DNA of 24,313 bases. Source: RGIG4708 sp045633845 (lineage in GTDB: Bacteria > Bacillota > Clostridia > UMGS1810). The position numbers were made by a program, and so were the translations under genes. The notes below the pieces were generated by a model. It saw only the letters and a program-made list of their open reading frames with translations. It did no database searches and was not told the origin of the DNA. The stretch spans positions 1 through 24,313 of the forward strand of contig JAZQZC010000048.1 in NCBI GenBank assembly GCA_045633845.1, given 5' to 3'. Positions 14,709 through 22,198 of this stretch are shown one piece after another (the stretch's first letter is position 1; the number at the start of each line of letters is the position of its first letter).

Positions 14709-15725
14709 ATGGCAGTTAAAGTTGCTATTAACGGTTTCGGCCGTATCGGACGTCTTGCTTTCAGACAGATGTTTGGCGCAGAAGGTTATGAAGTTGTTGC
14801 AATCAACGACCTCACAAGCCCTGCAATGCTCGCTCACCTTTTAAAGTATGACTCATCACAGGGCAGATATGCTCTTTGTGACAAAGTTAGCGCAGGTGAA
14901 GATTCTATCACAGTTGACGGCAAGGAAATCAAAATCTATGCATTCCCGGATGCAAACAATTGCCCTTGGGGCGAACTTGATGTAGACGTTGTTCTTGAAT
15001 GTTCAGGCTTCTACACATCAAAAGCTAAAGCACAGGCTCACATCAATGCAGGTGCTAAAAAAGTTGTTATTTCTGCTCCTGCAGGTAACGACCTTCCTAC
15101 AATTGTTTACAATGTTAACCATGAAACACTCAAAGCAGATGACACAATCATCTCTGCTGCTTCATGTACAACAAACTGCCTGGCACCTATGGCTGATGCT
15201 CTTAACAAATATGCTGCAATCCAGTCAGGTATTATGTGCACAATCCACGCTTACACAGGCGACCAGATGACTCTTGACGGCCCACAGAGAAAAGGTGACC
15301 TCAGACGTTCAAGAGCTGCTGCAGTTAACATTGTTCCTAACTCAACAGGTGCTGCAAAAGCTATCGGTCTTGTTATTCCTGAGCTCAACGGCAAGCTTAT
15401 CGGTGCTGCTCAGAGAATTCCTACACCAACAGGCTCTACAACAATCCTTACAGCTGTTGTTAAAGGTGACAACGTAACTGTTGACGGTATCAACGCTGCT
15501 ATGAAAGCAGCTAGCAACGAATCATTCGGCTACAACACAGACGAAATCGTTTCTTCAGATATTGTTGGTATGAGATACGGCTCACTCTTTGATGCTACTC
15601 AGACAATGGTAGCTCCTATCGCTGACGGCCTTTATGAAGTTCAGGTTGTATCATGGTACGACAATGAAAACTCATACACAAGCCAGATGGTTAGAACTAT
15701 TAAGTATTTTGCTGAATTAGCATAA
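14709..15725 (+). CDS. gap: Glyceraldehyde-3-phosphate dehydrogenase, glycolytic NAD type
   Basis: A 338-residue cytoplasmic enzyme that converts glyceraldehyde-3-phosphate, NAD and phosphate to 1,3-bisphosphoglycerate. The NAD-binding motif NGFGRIGRLAFR is at residues 8-19, and D34 in AIND favours NAD. Catalytic C153 lies in ASCTTNCLAP, with H180 in TIHAYTGDQ. The C-terminus SWYDNENSYTSQM is typical. AAAGGAGGA precedes the ATG by about 9 bases. Codon use is strikingly more uniform than in neighbours (CTT/CTC Leu, GCT/GCA Ala, ACA Thr), as expected for a highly expressed gene. It has its own promoter and a strong terminator and is not grouped with pgk or tpi here. Confidence 0.99.
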   Translation: MAVKVAINGFGRIGRLAFRQMFGAEGYEVVAINDLTSPAMLAHLLKYDSSQGRYALCDKVSAGEDSITVDGKEIKIYAFPDANNCPWGELDVDVVLECSGFYTSKAKAQAHINAGAKKVVISAPAGNDLPTIVYNVNHETLKADDTIISAASCTTNCLAPMADALNKYAAIQSGIMCTIHAYTGDQMTLDGPQRKGDLRRSRAAAVNIVPNSTGAAKAIGLVIPELNGKLIGAAQRIPTPTGSTTILTAVVKGDNVTVDGINAAMKAASNESFGYNTDEIVSSDIVGMRYGSLFDATQTMVAPIADGLYEVQVVSWYDNENSYTSQMVRTIKYFAELA

Positions 15726-15728
15726 TCT

Positions 15729-15886
15729 CAGACGAATAAAAAACAATGCACCGTAAGGGTGCAAAAACGGCGTATTTAAAATACGCCGTTTTTTTGTACC
15801 CTTCCTTTCGTCGTAACAACTCGTCGCCGTACATTTGTACTGCCTTGCTTGTTGTTACTCGACTGCATTGTTTTTTATTTCGTCTG
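15729..15886. repeat. 158-bp inverted-repeat element around the gap terminator
   Basis: The outer arms 15729-15750 (starting CAGACGAATAAAA) and 15864-15886 (ending TTTCGTCTG) are complementary over 22 bases with a single-base bulge. Between them are the gap terminator hairpin, GCACC/GGTGC, GTAC-ATTT-GTAC, and a TCG.TAACAAC / GTTGTTA.CGA pair. The whole could fold as a branched cruciform. No coding frame is evident. Confidence 0.7.
15763..15795 (+). terminator. Terminator of gap
   Basis: A perfect 15-bp stem AAAAACGGCGTATTT / AAATACGCCGTTTTT around a single central A, ending in seven T. Confidence 0.92.
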
Positions 15887-15944
15887 CTACAAAAAACGTA
15901 CTTTTACCAACCCATCATCATATAATAATACAGAGGTGATTATA

Positions 15945-16154
15945 ATGAACATTTCCAGAGAGGAATTGGAAAAGCAGATTAGAGGCATAGACAAAAGTGC
16001 CGTTGAAAAAAAGCTTAGACAAATGGGATATGGTGATGTTGCAAACAAGCTTAATAAAACCTCAAACGAAGAAATTTTAAAAATGCTTGCAAAAAATCCC
16101 GATATATTAAAAAGACTCAATCAGATGATGGGAGGCGAAAAAAATGGCAGATGA
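15945..16154 (+). CDS. Small helical protein, first gene of a coupled trio
   Basis: A 69-residue, highly charged, helix-rich protein without membrane segment or signal peptide (MNISREELEKQIRG at the start, ILKRLNQMMGGEKNGR at the end). AGGTGA lies 6 bases before the ATG at 15945; the longer frame runs into the upstream inverted repeat. Its end overlaps the next gene by 11 bases, and its own 3' codons (GGGAGG) supply that gene's ribosome site, so the two are translationally coupled. I recall that pairs of this kind, with 'MxNPExMxxI'-type partners, recur in Clostridia without a known function; this is recall, not a search. Confidence 0.8.
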   Translation: MNISREELEKQIRGIDKSAVEKKLRQMGYGDVANKLNKTSNEEILKMLAKNPDILKRLNQMMGGEKNGR

Positions 16155-16446
16155 TTTTCAGGACAAATTAAACAGTATGCTATCCAACCCCGAGCTTATG
16201 AAAATGATTTCGTCTATGGCGGGGCAGGTAAGCAGCGAGCCGCAAAGCAACAATTCTGATATCAGTAATGATTCCTCGCCTGATTTGAGCAACCTTGCAA
16301 ATATAGCAAGTAAAATAAGCTCGGAGGATGACGACCGCATAAGGCTGCTCAACGCTCTGCGCCCGTATATGAATCGATCCCGAAGTGCAAATATGGACAC
16401 TGCAATAAAAATACTCAGGCTCACAAAGCTCACATCGTTTTTATAA
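16144..16446 (+). CDS. Small conserved-type protein, second gene of the trio
   Basis: A 100-residue soluble protein. An N-terminal helix (MADDFQDKLNSMLSNPELMK) leads to a Ser/Asn/Asp-rich disordered stretch at about 30-55, then a basic helical C-terminus (RIRLLNALRPYMNRSRS, IKILRLTKLTSFL). GGGAGG lies 8 bases before the ATG, inside the previous gene. The helix-linker-basic-helix layout resembles uncharacterised clostridial proteins found beside sporulation or wall genes; the role is unknown. The next gene follows after 12 bases. Confidence 0.82.
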   Translation: MADDFQDKLNSMLSNPELMKMISSMAGQVSSEPQSNNSDISNDSSPDLSNLANIASKISSEDDDRIRLLNALRPYMNRSRSANMDTAIKILRLTKLTSFL

Positions 16447-16458
16447 GGAGGAATTTTA

Positions 16459-16707
16459 TTGTATCAGAGATATTATGACGGCTACGACGAGGTTCAAAGC
16501 ACCGAGCCTGTTGTATGTGCCGAAAATGCTGTAATTCCAAAGGACGAGATACAATTGACGGGATTTTCAAAGCAAAAAAACATTTTTGGCAATCTTGCAA
16601 TAGACGATTTGCTGCTTATAGGTGTGTTTTTGCTGCTTTTGAACGAGGACTGCGACGACAAGCTGATGCTGATAATTATAGGTTTTTTGTTTGTATCAGG
16701 CATATAA
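16459..16707 (+). CDS. Small membrane protein, third gene of the trio (TTG start)
   Basis: An 82-residue protein that starts with TTG, 7 bases after a full AAGGAGGA. The N-terminus is Tyr/Asp-rich (YQRYYDGYDEVQS). Two short hydrophobic stretches follow near the C-terminus (DDLLLIGVFLLLL and LMLIIIGFLFVSGI), separated by an acidic NEDCDDK turn, suggesting a hairpin membrane anchor. A perfect terminator follows directly, closing the three-gene unit. Function unknown; the strict spacing suggests the three products act together. Confidence 0.75.
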   Translation: MYQRYYDGYDEVQSTEPVVCAENAVIPKDEIQLTGFSKQKNIFGNLAIDDLLLIGVFLLLLNEDCDDKLMLIIIGFLFVSGI

Positions 16708-16711
16708 AGTA

Positions 16712-16753
16712 AAACGGTACTGTAAAAAACTTGAGTTTTTTACAGTACCGTTT
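16712..16753 (+). terminator. Perfect 20-bp terminator after the small-gene trio
   Basis: The arms 16712-16731 and 16734-16753 are exactly complementary with a 2-base loop. The stem contains A6/T6 runs and ends in GTTT. It works in either direction and marks the boundary between chromosomal genes and the prophage module. Confidence 0.85.
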
Positions 16754-16756
16754 CTT

Positions 16757-16803
16757 GGGAATAGGAAAAATGGTTTGCAGTCTGGACTATTTTTACATTC
16801 CCT
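16757..16803 (-). terminator. Possible terminator of the prophage lysis operon
   Basis: On the minus strand, GGGAAT and AAAAAT pair with ATTTTT and ATTCCC in an imperfect hairpin just after the holin gene. No clear T-run follows, so the call is weak. Confidence 0.35.
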
Positions 16804-16808
16804 TTGTG

Positions 16809-17075
16809 TTACTGTTTATTGTTAAGCTCGTATACTGCGCTTTCTATTATTTTTTGCAAATCCTCTTCGCGTATGCTAAACTTTTCTGTTATCCATTGCT
16901 TTACATAAGCAAATTTTTGTTTTCCCGCTCCGCTCTCATTAAAAATCTGCTCTGCCGCCTGCACGGCGATTGTAACATAGCCATACAGCTTTTTTTCTTT
17001 AAGCAGCGGTATTATGTACAATGTAAGAATTGTGCACAAAAGGGGAATTAATATTTTACACACAAAATCAATCAT
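16809..17075 (-). CDS. Phage holin, LL-H family
   Basis: An 88-residue membrane protein, the last gene of the prophage lysis module. A single N-terminal hydrophobic helix (FVCKILIPLLCTILTLYIIPLL) is followed by a charged C-terminal domain with the family's AVQAAEQIF, KFAYVKQWI and IIESAVYELN blocks, matching LL-H-type holins. Holins form membrane holes that let the endolysin reach the wall. The ATG at 17073-17075 is 8 bases after GGAGGTGA; the longer frame adds 27 residues without a ribosome site. It overlaps the upstream gene by 8 bases. Confidence 0.88.
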   Translation of the reverse strand: MIDFVCKILIPLLCTILTLYIIPLLKEKKLYGYVTIAVQAAEQIFNESGAGKQKFAYVKQWITEKFSIREEDLQKIIESAVYELNNKQ

Positions 17076-17289
17076 TTGCCTCACCTCCGTTTTTGTTGTT
17101 TTCTTTAGTTTTTTTGATTGATGCAAGGCTCCAAAGCTCTGCAGTTGTAAAGCCAAACCAGCTCATTACAAGAGTTGACGGCTCAGCAGACGTGCGCAAA
17201 AATATGTACATAACCGCCGCCGAAAAAATGATGTTGGCACAAATTACCGAGAGCACTATTGCCTTGCTGAAATTACCTTTTTGCTTCAT
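17068..17289 (-). CDS. Small phage membrane protein in the lysis cassette
   Basis: A 73-residue protein with two hydrophobic helices (about 8-30 and 40-58; AIVLSVICANIIFSAAVMYIF and LVMSWFGFTTAELWSLA) and a basic, Asn-rich C-terminus. AAGGAG lies 9 bases before the ATG at 17289. It sits between XhlA-like and holin genes and overlaps the holin start, so it is probably a second holin-like or antiholin component. I do not recognise a named family. Confidence 0.72.
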   Translation of the reverse strand: MKQKGNFSKAIVLSVICANIIFSAAVMYIFLRTSAEPSTLVMSWFGFTTAELWSLASIKKTKENNKNGGEAND

Positions 17290-17302
17290 AACAATGCTCT
17301 CC

Positions 17303-17545
17303 TTACAGATTTTGAATATACCACACAAAAAAACCAAACAAAGTGGCAACAATTGTGCCGCACACTCCCCAAAGTGATTTTGTAAGGCCGTTAATGCTTT
17401 TTATGAGGCTGTTCATATTTGTTTTGAGCACAGCAATTTCGGTTGTGTGCTCGCTCATAAGGCGGTCGCCCTCGTTAAGACGTTCATCTATTGCTTTAAA
17501 ACGTTCTCTGCACACCTCGTGCATATCCATATGATAATGTTCCAT
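17303..17545 (-). CDS. XhlA-like phage lysis protein
   Basis: An 80-residue protein with an amphipathic coiled-coil N-terminal half (FKAIDERLNEGDRLMSEHTTEIAVLKTNM) and a C-terminal transmembrane helix (VCGTIVATLFGFFVWYI). This is the layout of XhlA/haemolysin XhlA proteins, which associate with the membrane and assist holin and endolysin in lysis. AGGGGGTG lies 6 bases before the ATG and overlaps the endolysin stop codon. Confidence 0.82.
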   Translation of the reverse strand: MEHYHMDMHEVCRERFKAIDERLNEGDRLMSEHTTEIAVLKTNMNSLIKSINGLTKSLWGVCGTIVATLFGFFVWYIQNL

Positions 17546-17548
17546 TTG

Positions 17549-18301
17549 TTACACCCCCTGTTTGTTTTTTGTGTTGTTGCATATTTTGTATGCAAGCCAA
17601 TACAAATCGGTATCCTCGCGGGCAAGGCTGAGCCACAACTGCTTGTCGGTAATAATGCCGCGGTGACCCAGCTCCCAAACTATGTCATTGACTGTGTCAA
17701 AGTGGGCCACCTTGTTGAAATTGACAGTGAGATTTGCTGCCTTAAATGCAAGCCAATATGCATTTGGGTTTTGCTTAAGCTTGCTTAGCCACAGTGATTT
17801 GTTTGTGATTATGCCACGATGATGCAGCTCCCAAACAACATCATTTACACTTTCAACCACTCTGTTTGGTGGCACATATCCTTCAAAGCCCGATACAGTT
17901 TTTTCTACCCCAAAGTTTATCCAGCGGGCGCGATTTGCTCTTGTGTCGATGTGTGTAAAGCTGCTGTACTGACCAATACCACCGCTACCCTGCATTATGT
18001 ATTCTGCATACTGTGCAACTGCAAGGGATGTTACTCCCTGCACAACAATATCAGCAGCAGTGCCTTTAACGTGCTGACTGTTTGATACACCGCCGATTTT
18101 TGCATTGTAGGCGGCGTTTCGATAAGCGGAATTTATTGTTACCGCTCTGCCGAAATGGTCTCTGATTTTTTGCAAAGCATCAACAAGAGCAGTATCAACA
18201 AGCACCTTGTCGCTGCCATCCTTGCAGGCAAACTCTGATACTGTAAAATTATCTGACAGCTTTTTGGAACCGTCTTTTTTTAAGCTGTATTGTTTAACCA
18301 T
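17549..18301 (-). CDS. Endolysin: M15 peptidase with two C-terminal repeats
   Basis: A 250-residue phage lysin. Residues about 15-135 form a peptidase M15A domain (D-Ala-D-Ala carboxypeptidase or L,D-endopeptidase type): FTVSEFACKDG, INSAYRN, zinc ligands H77 and D84 in QHVKGTAADI, and H117 in HIDTR. The C-terminus contains two copies of a 39-residue module (152-190 and 204-242) that share VND-VWEL-HRGIIT-K-LWL and end YWLA-K--N. The modules probably bind the cell wall. No signal peptide is seen, consistent with holin-dependent release. The ATG at 18301 follows AAGGTGAT by about 5 bases and overlaps the upstream gene by 8 bases; the earlier GTG is too close to that site. Confidence 0.9.
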   Translation of the reverse strand: MVKQYSLKKDGSKKLSDNFTVSEFACKDGSDKVLVDTALVDALQKIRDHFGRAVTINSAYRNAAYNAKIGGVSNSQHVKGTAADIVVQGVTSLAVAQYAEYIMQGSGGIGQYSSFTHIDTRANRARWINFGVEKTVSGFEGYVPPNRVVESVNDVVWELHHRGIITNKSLWLSKLKQNPNAYWLAFKAANLTVNFNKVAHFDTVNDIVWELGHRGIITDKQLWLSLAREDTDLYWLAYKICNNTKNKQGV

Positions 18302-18671
18302 CCGTATCACCTTCACTTTCGTTTATTTCTGTGTCAGCCTGTCCACTTTGGTCACCTTCACTTTCGCACTTCGCTTTTTGCTCCTTTACGTAAGCCTTAC
18401 AACTTTCACAATATGCAAAGTATTCAGCATATTCATCCGGTTTTTCTTCCTTTTGCCGTAAGATTGCAAATTCTTGGCTTTGAGTGTACTTCTTACGAAT
18501 TTCAAAATTGATTGCTTCGCCGTAATCTACGCTCTGCCAATACTGTTTTTCTGCTTCAAGTTGTTGTGCTTCAGCTTGTGCAATTTCTTCGGGTGTTACT
18601 TCCGTTTGTTTTATTTCTGATGTGTTTTCAGAAATATTAAAATAAAATTCTTTAGAAATGACCGATGCCAT
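18294..18671 (-). CDS. Small phage protein between baseplate and endolysin genes
   Basis: A 125-residue soluble, acidic protein. The middle (about residues 45-100) is helical, with EIRKKYTQSQEFAILRQKEE, KPDEYAEYFAYCESCKAYV. I have a general memory of this pattern in siphovirus proteins encoded just after tail fibre genes, where they may be chaperones or structural accessories. The last 25 residues are Glu/Asp/Ser-rich and probably disordered. AAGGGGG lies 9 bases before the ATG at 18671. It overlaps the ends of both neighbours, which supports cotranscription. Confidence 0.78.
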   Translation of the reverse strand: MASVISKEFYFNISENTSEIKQTEVTPEEIAQAEAQQLEAEKQYWQSVDYGEAINFEIRKKYTQSQEFAILRQKEEKPDEYAEYFAYCESCKAYVKEQKAKCESEGDQSGQADTEINESEGDTDG

Positions 18672-20400
18672 ATGGATAACCCCCTTCCCATACACTTATT
18701 TTTGTTCCAACGCCATAAACACCACCACTTGCGTGATAGGGATTTTGTATCGTAATGGATGTTATATCTCCACTTACAGTGCGGAAACTGTAGTTATTAT
18801 AACCAGCGCCGACCTTTCCTCTTGCTTTATAAGTTCCGTCATCTGCTTTCCAAATGATAAAATATACACCGCTTTTTGGATCGCCGGCATACCCACCAAT
18901 TATTTGTCCGTTAATGCCCAAATTGCATCCAGCTTTTGTTTCTCCCGATGTTGACATTACTACAGTCATTACACCGCTTTTCACATTTAAACCATCGATT
19001 GTAATAGCGGTACATTCTTCTGTGGTGGTTACTCTTGCTAATTGCTTTAGTTGTTGGTGTTGCTTAAACACCTCAGCATCTTTTCTTATTTTAACCCAAT
19101 TAGAAATGTCTTTATAACCGTCTTCTTCAGCAGATGCTAACATATAAATTTCCTTAGTGGGGTATTGGATGTCTGGATTTATATATTCCTCTCTTATAAA
19201 TACACAAACGTCTGATATATACATCTCTGTACCAGTTGAGCATACAAATCTAAAGTCCTGCTTATTAATACTGTCTCTAAACCGCATACCATCTATGGTA
19301 ATAACAGCTTCTTTCCAAGTTCTTGAGTTGTTTAAATTAACTATTGGTGTTTTAGTTAATTCATCTGGATTTTCCACACTCGGATGTCGCACGGCAATCG
19401 CTCCTGTGCCTATGTCGTAATAAGAAATTTTTATGTCAATTTTTCGTGGAGTATCGTCCGATGCATACGCTGACAAGTTAAAATACATCATCTTTTGCCA
19501 TCTGGTAACATCGTCAACTATATTCTCAAAATATCCTGATTTACGACAGGGTTTTCCGCCTATAATAGTATCCTCCCCGTAAGCATCCTCAGCAGGGTAG
19601 CCGTGGTTTATCCACAACTCTAATCCATTTGAGGAATAATTGGCTCCCAATGTACAACTATACACAACACCAGAAAATACAGCAGTATCGCCGACTCGTG
19701 CATCGAGTTTGGTAAGAGCTGACAATGAATCTACTGTAAATGTTTTTGGTGCTCTTGCTGCATCATCATAGCTTGCATCACCTGATATATGCTTATTAAG
19801 AATATCTTTTATTTCTTCTTCGGTGAGACCTGCTTCAATATCGTTTTCCGCTTTGGTTACTCTGGCATCAAGGTCGGCAATGCTTTTTGCATTGGCTTCA
19901 ATAGCAGTTGCATTTGTTGCTATATCGCCTGTATTTGTATCAACTCGACCCGACACCTCGGTAACATCTGCGGAAATCTCTACAAGTTTTTCAGCGTGCT
20001 CTTGCAACCTTTTTTCAACAGTGCCACTTCTGACCGCAATAGCAGGTATATCCGGCACATCGGGATTTGTAGAGCTTGTGCCCCAAACAACATTTAATGT
20101 ACCGCTATAGGTAGTAATGATGGAAGAATTGGTTTCAAAATACGTAATTCTGTATTCATACATCTGACCATTTTGTAGTACTGCAGCTTCGGCGGTTGTG
20201 AGAGTGATGTCAAATCGGTTATCTGTCGGCGAAAATTGCTTATTTATAACAATTGTATTATCGTCACCTGTTTTCGAGATTTGAAAGCGGACTCTGCGGC
20301 CTGCATCTATAGCTGTCTCTTCTACAAGCAGAAGCTTAAATGTGTCGCCGTGTGTATATTCTATATTAAGGCTATTTTTTGATTTAATAAGTTTTATCAT
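18652..20400 (-). CDS. BppU-type baseplate / receptor-binding tail protein
   Basis: A 582-residue tail-tip protein. Residues about 1-110 (KLIKSKNSLNIEYTHGDTFK, then short beta strands) resemble the BppU N-terminal domain that attaches to the baseplate. A Pro-rich hinge (PDVPDIPAIAV) leads to a heptad-type coiled coil at about 127-205 (VEKRLQEHAEKLVEI, VDTNTGDIATNATAIEANAK), likely trimeric. The C-terminal ~370 residues are beta-rich and aromatic, unrecognised, and the best candidate for host-receptor binding. AGGAGGTG lies 8 bases before the ATG at 20400; the longer frame lacks a ribosome site. It follows the previous tail gene after 13 bases. Confidence 0.8.
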   Translation of the reverse strand: MIKLIKSKNSLNIEYTHGDTFKLLLVEETAIDAGRRVRFQISKTGDDNTIVINKQFSPTDNRFDITLTTAEAAVLQNGQMYEYRITYFETNSSIITTYSGTLNVVWGTSSTNPDVPDIPAIAVRSGTVEKRLQEHAEKLVEISADVTEVSGRVDTNTGDIATNATAIEANAKSIADLDARVTKAENDIEAGLTEEEIKDILNKHISGDASYDDAARAPKTFTVDSLSALTKLDARVGDTAVFSGVVYSCTLGANYSSNGLELWINHGYPAEDAYGEDTIIGGKPCRKSGYFENIVDDVTRWQKMMYFNLSAYASDDTPRKIDIKISYYDIGTGAIAVRHPSVENPDELTKTPIVNLNNSRTWKEAVITIDGMRFRDSINKQDFRFVCSTGTEMYISDVCVFIREEYINPDIQYPTKEIYMLASAEEDGYKDISNWVKIRKDAEVFKQHQQLKQLARVTTTEECTAITIDGLNVKSGVMTVVMSTSGETKAGCNLGINGQIIGGYAGDPKSGVYFIIWKADDGTYKARGKVGAGYNNYSFRTVSGDITSITIQNPYHASGGVYGVGTKISVWEGGYPYGIGHF

Positions 20401-20413
20401 AATGGTGCACCTC

Positions 20414-21247
20414 CTATACAAACACAAAAACCACATCTCTGTATACCCAATCCGGGTCAGTATATCTACCCGAATCATGATTTTCAGCTACATAAAACAC
20501 ACTTTCACCTTGACGACGTATATCAATAGTGTCATATTCATCATAAAACGTATTTTTTTCAATTCGTGTTGATGCTCCATCAGGAAGATAAACAGCAACA
20601 TCTGCTCTTGCTTTAGAAGAAAAAGGATTAATATTTTCACTCCCATAGGTACGTGATTTCACATATATAAGTACAAATTGAAATTTTGAAAAGCCAACAT
20701 TAATTTCTTCCTCCACGGGAGTTGCTGCATAATAAAATTTACAATCGTCAACTTTTACAACTTTGCATATCGCTTCCGGAAAATCCATTTTATATGTTGA
20801 GTAAACTCGTTTATCTGTGATTTTGCCGGCAGTGGAAATTTCGGCCAAAAGTATACAACTTTCCGATTCTGCGGGTGCTGCTAAACTGTTTATAAGCGTA
20901 ACGATATTTGCATTACTTCTGTCATAATACACATATACATAATTTGTGCCACCTTCTATCAATGCTAATTTTTCGCCAGCATCCGATATTCTGATTTTTG
21001 CGCCATTTCCAAATACACAAACACCGCCGGATACAAATATATCATTATCAACTAATGAAACTTTACAACGGTCTCCGATGAATAACACACCAGCAGATAC
21101 TAACGACGCAGTAATATCGTTAAGTTTATCAACCGAATATGGCTCACCTTCGGTGAATTCACTGAAATCAGCTTTTCCTAAATCTATTGCTACGTTGTTT
21201 AAATCCTCTGCCGTCACCTCTTGACTATACAAAAAGTCACCTACCAT
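20414..21247 (-). CDS. Phage tail/baseplate protein, unrecognised
   Basis: A 277-residue protein without signal peptide or membrane segment. The first ~55 residues are helical and polar (YSQEVTAEDLNNVAIDLG, VDKLNDITASLVSAG). The rest is strand-rich (VSGGVCVFGNGAKIRIS, NYVYVYYDRSN). It has the look of a baseplate or fibre-attachment protein. GGGAGGA lies 8 bases before the ATG. It sits between the Gp37-like and BppU-type genes, in the region where siphoviruses encode host-range proteins. No named family is recognised. Confidence 0.75.
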   Translation of the reverse strand: MVGDFLYSQEVTAEDLNNVAIDLGKADFSEFTEGEPYSVDKLNDITASLVSAGVLFIGDRCKVSLVDNDIFVSGGVCVFGNGAKIRISDAGEKLALIEGGTNYVYVYYDRSNANIVTLINSLAAPAESESCILLAEISTAGKITDKRVYSTYKMDFPEAICKVVKVDDCKFYYAATPVEEEINVGFSKFQFVLIYVKSRTYGSENINPFSSKARADVAVYLPDGASTRIEKNTFYDEYDTIDIRRQGESVFYVAENHDSGRYTDPDWVYRDVVFVFV

Positions 21248-21250
21248 AAA

Positions 21251-22198
21251 TTATTCCTCCCATTCGGTAAGTGTCGGTTCCTGGTGATAGGATGAACCCT
21301 CATACCATAAATCAACACTTGTAATTTGTTTTTTCTGTTCAATGCCATTTCGTTGCATCCTTACAATATCGCCGATATTGTAATCGGTTTTAAATTCGAC
21401 ATTTCGCGTTTTGCAAAGCAATTGACGGTCAATCTTATGCTGCTTTAATTCTTCTATAGCCTTTGCAGGCGAATTAGCATTAAGCACTACATCCTGTACA
21501 TATATTCCGTCTTTGTCTGATGTGGAAATGTAAGTCCATTCTTCCGTGTCAAGCTTTGTGCCGTCATCCTCTTCGGTTTTCTTATACCAACCGCCAAAGG
21601 CATTGTTTTTGAGTGAAAAATCAAGCTGCATTTCGTAAACATTGCGGTTGCTGCCGCTTAATATCAACGGATTTGTTTGAGGCTTTAGAAGCTCAATATA
21701 CAATTGCTTGTTTGCAATTGTAATTTCGTATCCCATATCTGCAGCTGCAAGATAATTCTGAATAAAAGTATCACCATTGAGGTACTTTTCAGAATTGTAT
21801 GTGATTTCTGCAGTCTGACTGGTGTCCTTAATGGTCAGCCACGGTGCATATGTTGCAAAAATGTTTGTCAGCACCTTTATTGCATCGCCGCTACCGTTGT
21901 ATGTAGGAAATACCGCTTTGTGCAATATGGCATTTAAATGACTGCCAAATATCTTCTTTTCCTTCTCTTTGAATTGCAAATCGGTAGCATATCCATAAAA
22001 CTTACCCCAGGATATTAAAAAGCCTTCAGGATGAGCTTCGGCAAATGCCTCAATTTCCTTGTCGTAAAAAACAAGCTCAAAGCTGCCGTTGCCATTAAAC
22101 TCAATAACGGCGTTCATAGAAGTGTATCCGTTATCTTTGCTTGATGCAGGCAATATCTTTCGCTGGGCAAAATCCAGGCTCCAAAAAGTTATATCCAT
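21251..22198 (-). CDS. Siphovirus Gp37-like tail protein (ReqiPepy6 type)
   Basis: A 315-residue tail-tip protein. The opening MDITFWSLDFAQRKILPA, with GYTSMNAVIEFNGNGSFELVF, and the C-terminal NVEFKTDYNIGDIVRMQRNG / SYHQEPTLTEWEE match the Siphovirus_ReqiPepy6_Gp37 family pattern as I know it. It takes the position of the tail-associated (Tal/gp27-like) hub, next to Dit. The ATG overlaps the Dit stop as TAATG with GGCGGTGA just upstream, so translation is coupled. Confidence 0.82.
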   Translation of the reverse strand: MDITFWSLDFAQRKILPASSKDNGYTSMNAVIEFNGNGSFELVFYDKEIEAFAEAHPEGFLISWGKFYGYATDLQFKEKEKKIFGSHLNAILHKAVFPTYNGSGDAIKVLTNIFATYAPWLTIKDTSQTAEITYNSEKYLNGDTFIQNYLAAADMGYEITIANKQLYIELLKPQTNPLILSGSNRNVYEMQLDFSLKNNAFGGWYKKTEEDDGTKLDTEEWTYISTSDKDGIYVQDVVLNANSPAKAIEELKQHKIDRQLLCKTRNVEFKTDYNIGDIVRMQRNGIEQKKQITSVDLWYEGSSYHQEPTLTEWEE

